Positions 1 to 9,863 of a stretch of DNA of 64,000 nucleotides are shown here, piece after piece. The notes under the pieces were generated by a model. It was not told the DNA's origin. It was given only the letters and a program-made list of their open reading frames with translations, and did no database searches. The first letter of the stretch is position 1. Each line of letters begins with the position of its first letter. Made by a program: the position numbers and the translations under genes. Source of the DNA: Saussurea involucrata (Eukaryota; Streptophyta; Magnoliopsida; Asterales; Asteraceae); contig CM066315.1 in NCBI GenBank assembly GCA_033807775.1, positions 62,814,320 through 62,878,319 on the forward strand. Reading direction: 5' to 3'.

Positions 1-368
1 GAAAACATGCAACCAATCAGCTGCTGCCATGTGTAAAGTTGTATTGATATGCATTTAATGCATGCAGTATATAAGAAGAAACCCTACTTCAAATTGAAGT
101 GCTCGTCCATCTTCTTCTCCCTACTACTTTGTGGTAGAATATTATACTTAATATTCTTATCTCCTTTCTAGCTTAATTCTAGTGCAAGAAATCTTAGTGT
201 TCTCTTAACTTGTTTAGATTAGGTTTACTCCTTAATCTTGTTCCGCAACAAGTTGTAATTTTTTTGATTTATATCAATAAACAATTTAGAAAGTAAAAAT
301 CGTGTGTTTGTATTCAACCCCCCCCCCCCCCCCCTTCTACAAACTTGTATAACCCTTCGGGACCAACA
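1..368 (-). mobile_element. Copia-type LTR fragment (5' end of an LTR, cut by window edge)
   Basis: Read on the minus strand, the segment begins TGTTGGTCC at 368, then a G-run, then TTGAATA, and continues to the window edge. The same order (TGTTAGTCC, G-run, TTGAATA) starts the solo LTR at 45387, so both belong to one LTR family. The junction at 368/369 cuts the reverse-transcriptase frame of element A just after its GLAGYY motif, so the LTR belongs to a later insertion. A TATATA box-like site lies near 66-72 (minus strand). Assignment to Copia/SIRE-like elements is from recollection of similar LTR starts; the rest of the element is outside the window. Confidence 0.7.
318..334. repeat. Poly-C tract (17 C)
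   Basis: Homopolymer of 17 C on the plus strand (a G-run on the LTR sense strand). The related solo LTR at 45387 has a shorter G-run in the same place, so it is an LTR feature whose length is unstable or error-prone. Confidence 0.9.
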
Positions 369-3148
369 GATAGTATCCCGCTAATCCGAGGAAACTTCGC
401 ACTTCTGACGGATTCTTAGGTTGTTCCCAATCTCGGATCGCCTCAATCTTAGATGGGTCCACCATTATCCCCTTCTTAGACACCACATGTCCGAGGAACT
501 GCACTTCCCTCAACCAAAATTCGCACTTGGAGAACTTTGCATACAACTTCTCTTGCTTCAATAACTCTAAAATCGTTCGCAGATGGCACTCATGCTCCTT
601 TTCTGATCTTGAAAACACCAATATGTCGTCTATAAACACGATCACGAACTTGTCCAAATAAGATTGGCACACCCTGTTCATCATATCCATAAAATTTGTC
701 GGGGCATTGGTTAGCCCAAATGGCATCACCAAGAACTCGTAGTGCCCATATCTCGTCCTGAAAGCGGTTTTCGGTATGTCCTCCTCCCTTACTTTGAGTT
801 GGTGATAGCCCGATCTCAAACCTATCTTGGAGAAATAACTGGCTCCTTGCTGCTGGTCGAATAGGTCGTCGATCCTCGGTATAGGATACTTGTTCTTAAT
901 CGTGACTTTGTTGAGTTCACGGTAATCTATGCACATTCGCATGGTCCCGTCTTTCTTTTTCACGAAGAGTACCGGCGCTTCCCACGGGGACGTACTCGGT
1001 CTGACGAATCCCTTGTCTAGTAGCTCTTGCAACTGAGTCATCATTTCTTTCATCTTGGAAGGCGCTAACCTATAAGGTGCGCAGGCGATTGGTGCGGCTA
1101 CGGACACCAAGTCGATTTTGAACTCGATCTGACGATCTGGGGGTAGACTTGTCAAGTCATCCGGAAATACCTCCGGGTATTCACTTACCACTTGCACCTC
1201 CTCCACCCCACGCTTCTCTTTCTTAGCGTCCACTACATACACTAAAAATCCTCGACAACCCTTTCTCAAGCATCTAGTAGCCTTAATCATCGAAATAAGG
1301 CTAGTCTTCCTGTCTCGACGATTCCCATAGATCACTACTGAACCCTTATCGGGTAACTGAACCCGAACTAGTTTCTTATTGCAAACAATACTAGCATTAT
1401 TCTTAGCTAGCCAATCCATACCCAATACCACATCAAACTCTCCTATTGCCATAGGATACAACTGCATAGGCACCAGACTTCTCTCTATGTCTTTGACACA
1501 ATCCTCCACCACATTCCTAATGCACACTCGGTTATCATCAGCAGTTTCTACCTCCAATACCCTCTCCAAGCGCCTAGGCCTTACCCCCAAGCATTTCATA
1601 AAAGCATGCGATACAAAAGAGCGATTTGCTCCCGAGTCAAACAACACTTTGGCACACAAAGAGTTCACCAGAAACGTACCAGTCACAACATCCAGAATCT
1701 CCTCCACCTCCTTTGCAGACATGTGGAATGCACGTCCCTTCGGACGCGCTAGCTCCGCTCCCTTGTCATTCCCCTTTCTCTCATGACGTTCTCCGTACTG
1801 AGCTGATCCTCCCTTCTTCAGCTGCGGACAATCATACCGCATGTGACCCGCAGACCCACATTGAAAACACGATTTTCCACTAGGACAATCCTTCGACATG
1901 TGACCGGGCAACCCACACCGGTAAAAAGATCTGAAGCTAGCCATACATTTTCCCCGATGCACACGGTTACACTTCCCACACAGTTTGTTGAATACTTCTC
2001 GGTTTCCGCGGTTTTCTAGTCGAAACGTCTTCCCCTTCTTCGCATCGTGACTTGGTCCATCCCATTTCCTTTTCTCTCCTCCCTTCTCCGTCACCTGACG
2101 GTTCTTCTCTTTCTTGGTTAACTCTGCCGTGTTAATGGCCGCTTGAACGGTAGTGGGGTTCCTCGTTGAGGCCAATACCCTAATACTGCTCCTCAACCCA
2201 TACATGAATCTTTCCACCCGCTGTTCCTCAGTCGGCACATAGAGTCCATCAAAACGAGATTTCTCAATGAACTTCGAGGTATACTCCCGCACTGTCATTT
2301 CCCCCTGTTCCAAGTTCATCACTGCTGCCAGCGGGCAGAACTGTGCCCTGAACTTCCCCACAAAAGTTTCCCAAGTCATATCCTTAGCCGCTGACGACCC
2401 CTTACCTCCGGTCTCAGCATCCCACCAGTACACTGCATCGGACTTTAGTATGGATAGAGCAAACATCACCCTATCCCCATCCGCACACTTACAAGTATTA
2501 AAGACTAGCTCCATTTCTCTGACCCATTTCATCGCCAACACAGGGTCACACTCCCCCTTGAACGTAGGAGGTTTACACAAGGCAAATGCCTTGTAATTGC
2601 ATCCTTTAGTTGACTCATTAACCACCAGTTAGGTTGACTGCGAGTGACCCCCGGTACCAGACACCAGCATGCTTGATAATTATGCGCTCTCCTTGTTCTC
2701 GCTTACCTCTTTGCTTCCTGACGCTGACTGATCCTGTTTGGCAAGGAGGGATTGCAGGGTTTCCTGAATCTTGACCAACTAAGTATCCAGATTCTCTCGC
2801 ATCACAAACGCAGATGTGCGACCCCGACCGCGACCTCTTGGCTGAGTTTGCACCCTTACCGTAGCCGAACTCTCCTGCTGGGATACTTCCCGATCAACCG
2901 GGATCTCCACACTCCTCGCCCTATGGCTTACTCGTGTTATCCTTCGGATTGGGTTTTCCCCTATTGGTTTCGTTCACTTGAGTGGCTGCTCGGCAGGGAA
3001 TTCTCCCCCGTCCCCTACCGCGACCCCTACTCCTTCCCCAAGTAGCAGTTTGCCTCGAAGGCTCCAGCGGCCCGTTAGCGAGGACCTCCTCATTTTGAAC
3101 TCTCTTATCAACAGGTACAGATCTGCTCTTTAGCGTTCTTCCAGCCAT
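369..3148 (-). pseudogene. Element A gag-pol (Ty3/gypsy), truncated and interrupted
   Basis: This is a gag-protease-reverse transcriptase remnant of an LTR retrotransposon. Gag starts at 3148 (MAGRTLKSR), the same start as element D. Frameshifts between about 2920 and 2625 break gag; the rest is one 762-codon frame ending in the Copia LTR. In order there are the retrotransposon gag core (YWWDAETGG, QFCPLAAV), zinc knuckles (CGKCNRVHRGKC, an imperfect FYRCGLPGHMSKDC, CFQCGSAGHMRYDC), the protease motif LFDSGANRSFVS, and RT motifs RMCIDYRELNK, MPFGLTNAP and VFIDDILVFS. The first catalytic Asp of RT is replaced: SKIG here against SKID in elements C and D. About six gag residues present in D are missing near QFCPLAAV. 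RNase H and integrase would lie left of the window beyond the Copia insertion. Clearly inactive. Confidence 0.93.
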
Positions 3149-3353
3149 AACGAGAACTGAAAGAAACTCGCAATTAACCCTTGCTCGACAAAACACAAAG
3201 AAAAGGTTCGCTATATAATGCAATTTAAGTATGCACATGTATCTGTAAATTCATAGTTACACTGGCCAGGTGTAACCCCAAATTTACCTTACATGACAGT
3301 CTTTGCTACCTTATTCCTAAGCACATTTAGAATGATCTTTCCTAGAGGCAATC
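3149..3353 (-). other. Element A leader, part next to gag
   Basis: Minus-strand 5' untranslated leader of element A. It matches the leader of element D around 31130-31235, including the words GTCATGTAAGGTAAA and GCCAGTGTAA. It is split from its 5' LTR by the insertion of element B; the other piece is 12164-12257. Confidence 0.8.
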
Positions 3354-5637
3354 TGTAAAGTCCGTGTCCCGGTACGTTTATTAATTAATTTTTAATAATT
3401 TAAAATGTTTACCTTTTTATAGTTTTGGTTATTGGTTGGTGTCGAAAAGGACCTTATTGCGATTTTGGTTGCACTTTTGGGTAGTTTGAGATGTTCTTAG
3501 AAGTCTAGGGGCCATTCTGTCTTTTTTGGTAAACTTTGGGCAAGGTCCGGCCCATGCAAGAAAAAGGCCGAACCCCTCCCCCCATGCCTCTCGTTTCTTC
3601 CTTGTATTCCAAGCCAGCAATCCCAAAAAAAACAATCTCCAACCCTAAGAACCTTCTCCTTTCGCTGGTGTGGTGCGGCTGTAGGTAAAAAAGCGAGAAG
3701 AGAGAGAGTTAGTTAAGAGACGAGAGAAGGTTAGAGAGAGAGAGAGCATCGGCGGCAAGAAGGAGAGGAATCGGGAGAGAGGTCGCCGGAGGTGAAAGAC
3801 GCCGGAGAAGGAGGCGCAGCCGCTGCAGTCGCCGGAAAACCGCTGCCGCCACCGCTTTTCGTCGAGAGGTAAGCACCATGATCTCGATTCTTTTCTTGTT
3901 TAGTTACCGGCGAAGTAACCGCCGCCGCTGCCGCCGCAGGCGGCCTTGGCCGCTGCAGGCGGTAGCCGCCGTGGACCACCTCGAGGGGTGGTGGCGTAGG
4001 ATGGTCGTGGTGTGTGTGTAGTTGTGTGTATGGCGACCGAGAAAGAGAGAGGTCGGGTGCGAGAGGGTGCGGAGTGTGTTGTGTAATCATCGCCGGAGAG
4101 CCGCCGCCGGTCGCCACCGGCGACCGCCACTGCCGGAGATGGCAGTGGGTGGCGCGTGGTGTGACCAGACCATTGTCACTATAGAGCCCTTAACCCGTGC
4201 CTTAATCGATTAAGCCGAATCGTACAAACCGTTTTTATAAATCGTGATTTTATGAAATTCTAAGTTTGCCGTCCAGTTTTCGTGTGACCATAACTTTTCC
4301 GTCGTAACTCCGTTTGAGCCAAAACTGGCGCCCACGGTTCAAGTTCGGGGTCGGGCACGTTTTCTGTGTTTTAGCGGAAAACTGGTTCGGTCTCTAGCTG
4401 GGCGAAAAAGTGGTCGCAAGTTCGGTGATTCGTCATTTTATGTGTAAAATTCTGGAATCTGCCACTGTTTTGTGTAAACCATAACTTTCTGCTCGTAACT
4501 CGGTTTGGGGTGAAACCGGTGTCAAAAGTTCCCTTTTTGAGTCTATAAACCTTTCTGTGTTTTGTGCAAAATCCAGTTCGGAACGTAACTTAGGCCAAAT
4601 CGTCGTTTTATACTGATAAGTGTTGTTTTTCGCTGTTCTGCGGGCTAATCTTATAAAATCCGTAATTAATTGTAGGAAAATCGTTAGGAGGCGTATAATA
4701 TGTCCTTGGAACCCTAACTCAGAGGACCTTTTGGTCATGAATTAATATTGGGAATTTTCTGGGTTTAAAGGGGTCGAAACAGGTCCCGAACAGACCTGTT
4801 TTGGGTGAACGGAATTTAGTTTTAGTGACGGTTTAAGCGTGTGTCGTGTCATAGGGTTCGGGTCTCGTATTGACACGTTTTAACATGCATTTAGGTGCTG
4901 GGAAGTGACCGTAATTGTGAAGCTTGAACTGTGTTATTAAGCTGGGCGCGCATTCGAGGTGAGTTCTCTCACTGTGTAGTTAGGGGTTGTATGCATGTCA
5001 TAATAGTTTGTATGTACTACTGTCTTTGTGGTGTGAACTAGTTGTTTGTGGTGTATAATATTTGATTGGTTTGAATGCTTAGTATAAATGTTTTATATTA
5101 CAATTCGGTGAGACCGAGGAAGTGGAAAGAAACGTTGTGGGAACTCGGTGTGACGAGTGTGTTACATTACAATTCGGTGGGACCGAGGAAGTGGAAAGGA
5201 ACGTAGTGGGAACTCGGTGTGACGAGTGTGTTACATTACAATTCGGTGGGACTGAGCTGTTGGATACCTAATTACTTGTAGATGTTTACTCGTTTTATGT
5301 AACTGTGATGTTGTTGCTTATGTGCGGATAGGGGTGATGTGTATATAATTCCTATCTGCGCATGTGTTGGAATTCACTAAGCTTCATGCTTACCCTTTCC
5401 CAATAAACTGTGGTTTCAGGTCCGAGCGGCTCCAAGGCGTGACAAGTACACACTGGCACGCGAGGAGAGCTGGTTGTTTTATGGTTTTATTAATTAAACG
5501 TTTATTCCGCTGGTTTTTATTATAAAGATATTAATTATGAGTTTGCAAACGAAACGTTGGGATTCATTTAATGAGTTGTTATAAATGAATTGTTTATTTA
5601 AAAATTTAAATTTGCTTGTAATTTTTGGGACGTTACA
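3354..5637 (+). repeat. 5' LTR of element B (2284 bp)
   Basis: Starts TGTAAAG, ends ACGTTACA. Contains a GA-rich stretch (about 3690-3780), a GC-rich segment (3780-4140) and a 69-bp tandem repeat (5098-5257). The ORFs seen antisense in the GC-rich part occur identically in both LTRs and are not convincing genes. Confidence 0.95.
5098..5257 (+). repeat. 69-bp tandem repeat inside element B LTR
   Basis: Two full units and a partial third, each opening TTACAATTCGGTG and containing GTGGGAACTCGGTGTGACG. Unit starts are at 5098, 5167 and 5236. The same array is in the 3' LTR from about 11607. Confidence 0.9.
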
Positions 5638-5640
5638 ACT

Positions 5641-5652
5641 TGGTATCAGAGC
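5641..5652 (+). other. Primer-binding site of element B (tRNA-iMet)
   Basis: TGGTATCAGAGC, three bases after the end of the 5' LTR. It is the standard plant initiator-Met PBS. Confidence 0.93.
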
Positions 5653-6609
5653 ACAGCTTGAGTGAATCAAACGCACCTCGGTGTGTTTGGTCTCAAGTTG
5701 CGGCTGGGAAATTTTCAAATTCTTTATTAAACCTTTTATGAATTAAAAGAAAAAGTAAAGACCCGTTCGAGGAACGGTGATCGGAGGCGCAGTGTGTACA
5801 GTCAGCCGGAGCCAAAGGGGAAAGGTACAGTACTTAGTGTTTAATTGCTTTCTAGATCATAGAGTATGCATGCTAGATTGCCTGTTGTGGAAACTATGCT
5901 GTATGTTGAACTACTTGCTATTAGGAATTTATGCTAATTATGATAGGTTACTAAGTGGATGTCCTCTAGATTGTATGCAGTAAGAGATTTATAGCCTTAG
6001 AATATTCGATTTAGTTCTATTGCGCAGCTCTTGTTTGAGTCCAACCGTTCTAGGATAGAGTCTTGTATTCGACTGTCTATTTGTTTCGCACTGCATATAA
6101 TCGGGTATTCGCGAGATCACCCGTCATAATTAGTAGGGATTCGGTAGTAGCAAGGGTAGTGGGATAAGAGGAAGTTCCCAGAGAGCTGGGAAGGGTGTTT
6201 ATGTATGAATACGTGTGCTAGATTGCTTTCTAGAACATAGGAGTATGTATGCTAAATTGCTTGGCGCATGTTACACTGCGTTGCATGTCTGCTGCTTGCT
6301 ATTAGGGATTTGGCAGTAGCAAGGGTAGTGGTTTGGATGGAATTCCTAGGGAGCTAGGAAGAGTGTGTACATATGCCGGTGCGGGCGTATGTGTATAGTT
6401 TCGGCGAGAAACTACTTGGACCCCTTGGGATGGAACTCGGAACGGGCGATGATAGGTGTGGATGGTAGTAGTAGAGCTCCTATTACCGGAAGCACAGGAT
6501 CAATGCTCGAGTCGGGAAAAGTCGCGAGGAACCCAAGGAGTTGAGCGTGAGTGTTGCTAGTGTGAGTTATTATGTGCTAATAACTCGTTGTAATTTTTTT
6601 ACCCCAGAA
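5653..6609 (+). other. Element B 5' leader with internal duplication
   Basis: No gene. It contains a degenerate direct duplication: about 5847-5990 and 6208-6360 share the words GCTAGATTGC, TGCTTGCTATTAGG and GTAGCAAGGGTAGTGG. Confidence 0.7.
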
Positions 6610-7179
6610 ATGGCCATCACTAAGGGAAACAACACTACTGAGCCAGGGATTGGCGCCGGGATCACTGCTGAGCAGATACGTGAGTGGATCGCGGCTGAAG
6701 TAAAGCGTGCTATTAGGGAGGCAATCCCCGAGATTATTACCGCCGTTCGTGATGAGGTGGTAGTGATGATGGAGGCTACTCGGAGCCAGAAACCTGAGTT
6801 AGAGGAACAGACTAAGAAGAGGAAAACAGCGCAGGCCGTTGCACCAGAATCGGCAGTTCCAAAGAAAACGAGGTTTTCAGACTCGCTCTTGAATCAAGGG
6901 AGCGGTGGGTTTAAAACCATGAATGGTAGCGGAAGGGGAAATGACAAATGTTTCCGGTGTGGCCAGGTGGGGCACTACGGTCGCGACTGCAGGGAACCAC
7001 CACAAATGGTCTGTTTTAACTGCAAACAGATGGGCCACGTGAAGGTCAACTGCCCGAATCCGAGAGTTACTGTTGGGGGCGGGGCACAAGGAGCTCCTGC
7101 GGCTGCTCCCTTGCGTATTATTGATGGTCGTGTGGGTCAGGCTGGACCCGAGGCGGCCGAGGTAGAGTTCATTAACTGA
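6610..7179 (+). CDS. Short Gag-like protein with two CCHC zinc knuckles (element B)
   Basis: A 189-residue nucleic-acid-binding Gag remnant. The ATG at 6610 was chosen because it opens the recognisable protein and sits in a good context (AGAAATGGCC); the frame is open back to 6541. The first 60 residues form an amphipathic, probably helical segment (QIREWIAAEVKRAI). A basic stretch (KKRKTAQAV) follows. Two CX2CX4HX4C knuckles, CFRCGQVGHYGRDC and CFNCKQMGHVKVNC, lie near residues 115-150. The large retrotransposon gag core present in elements A, C and D is absent, so this is a mini-Gag, perhaps enough for RNA packaging with helper proteins. It ends in TGA, and the protease trace downstream is in another frame. 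Confidence 0.8.
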   Translation: MAITKGNNTTEPGIGAGITAEQIREWIAAEVKRAIREAIPEIITAVRDEVVVMMEATRSQKPELEEQTKKRKTAQAVAPESAVPKKTRFSDSLLNQGSGGFKTMNGSGRGNDKCFRCGQVGHYGRDCREPPQMVCFNCKQMGHVKVNCPNPRVTVGGGAQGAPAAAPLRIIDGRVGQAGPEAAEVEFIN

Positions 7180-7180
7180 C

Positions 7181-7340
7181 GGTGGAAGAGGCACAGGCCA
7201 CGCTTAAAGTGGTGACAGGTATATTTCATCGCTTGATATTTGTATATGGTTGCTTTTTGCTTAAGCTGTGTGTTTAAGTACGTCCTTAGTTAACCCGGTG
7301 TCTGCTGTAGTGATGTTTGATAGCGGGGCTACCCATTAAT
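7181..7340 (+). pseudogene. Protease remnant of element B
   Basis: After the gag stop, another frame reads KVVTGIF, matching the protease N-terminus VVTGTFL of elements A, C and D. About 90 bases on, VMFDSGATH carries the aspartic protease motif DSGA and is followed at once by a stop. Only these two islands are recognisable. Confidence 0.65.
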
Positions 7341-9390
7341 TAGTGCCTCACACTTGTAGATGAGGTTGATGAGGTAATATTTGTAGACCAATTCGGGTCA
7401 AAAATTGACAATTGTGCTAGAATTATAGGCTTTTGAGCCGACTTTGATTTGAGGAAAACCCGTAAGATGATTTGATGTGAATTCCCAACTTGTCTTAAGA
7501 GGTTTAAATGTCTGGATGACAATAGTAGACCGGAGAGTTTCGAAGAAGTATGGGTCGAGACGTTGAATGCCGAATGAGTCATGCACGAAGTTATTTTGAA
7601 AATAGGATTGCAATAACTAATTTTTGTGTTTCCAATCCTTATATGGACTGTGTTTGGAATTTTGGGAAATGTTTAGCACACGCACAAGATGTTAAATTAT
7701 GGCTTTGAAAGTGCATGAAACCTTTTTATAACGAGAGTTACAAACTTTGTTGATGATTTGTTTAAAATGAGTTTGGAATTCTAGTGTCGCTTAACTTTCC
7801 TCTCGAGAGTTCGTGTTACTAAGTATTTTTTTATTGCAAATAGTTCAGTGTGTGGATTGATTCATGCGTGACATAAGTGGTGCATGGGGGAATTTTGGAA
7901 ACATTTCATAAGGAGTTGTTTAGTGCGCTTTTTAGTCAGCTAAAGGTTTTATTGACATTTCCAATTAATAGAAGCGGACTGGTTTCTGTTTTCAAGTTTG
8001 AAACTTACACGAGACAGTTGTGTTTTAACAAAAATATATTTGTAAACCGTGTCATCGTTTTGTGTGATTAGCTGACGCGCGGAAAATTTGTGGTGAACCC
8101 TGTGCCACGTCCTTTTTGTGATTAAAAAGAAGAATTTTTGAATCAAATGTCGTGAAACTTATTTTGAATTATGTGCACACCTTTGTCGCACTCTGTCTAA
8201 GGTCATGCGGTTACTTTAAAGTGCACGTCATGAGTCAATCCATACTGAAATCGAGGCGGTTCATTTTAAAGAAATTATTTGTTACGTTTGCTTTTGTGTG
8301 AGTAAACTGAACTGCAATGGAACGATTTTCAACATGATTTTCCTATGTGGGACGAGCGTGTCCAGTTTTGCGTAACTATCGATCTTTTTGAGATGAAAAT
8401 TCGGAGGTTGAAAATATTTGTAAAGGATTTTGTAAACCATTTGGGGAAATGTGCTTTTAAGTGTCATGTGTCATTTCGAGAATTTTTAGGGTGTGAGTCC
8501 TTTTGGAAAACTCTTTTGGTTAACCGTATTGAGTCTGGGGCTAAGGTTGATTTCAGAGTATTGCTTGCTTAAACTTTGTTTAAACGTATTTTCCGACCTA
8601 TGGGTCTAGCAAGCGTGGAGCATTTTGCTCGGTTTTGACTTGGAGTTAGTAATGGGCCAATTGCCCGGTTTTAATGGCTCGATGTGGAGTCTAGTTGATG
8701 AGTTGTTTTTGTCGCACCGTTTGGCATTCTTTGCACGTTGAGTGGTTACATGTTTGGGTGAGTGCGTCAATCTGGAATAGGCATGTTGTTGGTAGGCTGT
8801 TTGCTTTGGATCCTTAGACACGTTAGTCAGTCGTTGGTAATGGTCGGTTGGGTATCTCGGGGTGGGACCCCGGTATTCATGTGTTTTAACCTAGACTTTC
8901 CAGTAGGTACTAGGAGGATATAGTTGTGGGCACTTACCTGGGAGGTAGTTCCGGTGTGCTGGGTCTTGAGGCGTTACCTGGGAGGTAGACGTCAAGTCGT
9001 ATCCTCGATACGGTGTGACTTGGCTTCGTAGAGCAAGTGTGGATGGTACGTCGACGGTGGAAGGTAGGTATTCCACGCGCGTTAGTACTGTAGGCCGAAT
9101 AGTATCGGTTAAGGGATGGATGCCCTTTGTTATTAAGAGAATAAATGCGCATCAACCATTTTGAGGTAGGTGGTATATTTAGGTGTCGACTTTTGGGCTT
9201 GAGGCCAAACACCTTTAGTATAATCGGAGAGTTGTAGCCGATGTTATGATAATCATGGTGATAGTAGTAGTAACCCTGAAATGATCACTTGTGATGAATG
9301 GTTGTGGTGGAATGATCTACGTGTGTGTTAGTGTTTTGGTAGTGGGGGGTATCTATTTGTGTTAGTGTCTAGGATAATACCACGCTTATG
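7341..9390 (+). other. Non-coding interior of element B
   Basis: Two kilobases in the place of pol with no conserved RT, RNase H or integrase motif in any frame. Small ORFs here are short and without motifs. Probably replacement or heavily decayed sequence. Confidence 0.7.
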
Positions 9391-9620
9391 TTTGTTATTG
9401 TGATCGGTTGGACTGATGTTCGGCGGGTGGCCGATGTTTGTTATTGTGATCGGTTGGACCGATGTTCGGCGGGTGGCCGATGTTTGTTATTGTGATCGGT
9501 TGGACCGATGTTCGGCGGGTGGCCGATGTTTGTTATTGTGATCGGTTGGACCGATGTTCGGCGGGTGGCCGATGTTTGTTATTGTCATCGGGTGGACCGA
9601 TGTTCGGCAGGGGGTCGATG
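9391..9620 (+). repeat. 46-bp tandem repeat, five units, hairpin-forming
   Basis: Five consecutive 46-base units start at 9391, 9437, 9483, 9529 and 9575. Units 2-4 are identical and unit 5 is diverged. Each unit contains the palindrome ATCGGT-TGG-ACCGAT followed by TTCGGCGGGTGGCCGA, so each can fold. There are no unique spacers, so this is not a CRISPR. Confidence 0.95.
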
Positions 9621-9848
9621 TTTTGTTGATATAATTTATTGAAAATCTTTGGAGTCTATTAGAATTTGTGGTAGTTAATCGACAGTTAAGGGTAGGAATG
9701 ATCGTAGTCGGGTATCCAGTAGGGTATATTGGTGAGCATCATTAGAAGGGTTAGAGCTTGAAAGTGGTTTGAGTTTGGGATATCATCAAATGCGAGAGAA
9801 TTATTAGAAACTGTTTGCGGACGTAGACTTCGGGGGCGAAGTCTAATC

Positions 9849-9863
9849 CAAGGGGGGGAGAGT
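9849..9863 (+). other. Polypurine tract of element B
   Basis: AAGGGGGGGAGAG immediately before the 3' LTR start TGTAAAG. This is the expected site for plus-strand DNA priming. Confidence 0.85.

Noticed and set aside
3731..4117. 128-codon antisense ORF, repeated at 10240-10626
   Set aside because: Identical because the two LTRs of element B are near-identical; composition is low-complexity Pro/Ala from GC-rich LTR sequence and there is no domain.
5641..5652. tRNA-like TGGTATCAGAGC words (also at 12242, 16988, 31028)
   Set aside because: Each lies two or three bases from an LTR end with no cloverleaf around it; they are primer-binding sites.
9391..9620. CRISPR-like regular repeats
   Set aside because: The units abut directly with no unique spacers, and the setting is a plant retroelement.
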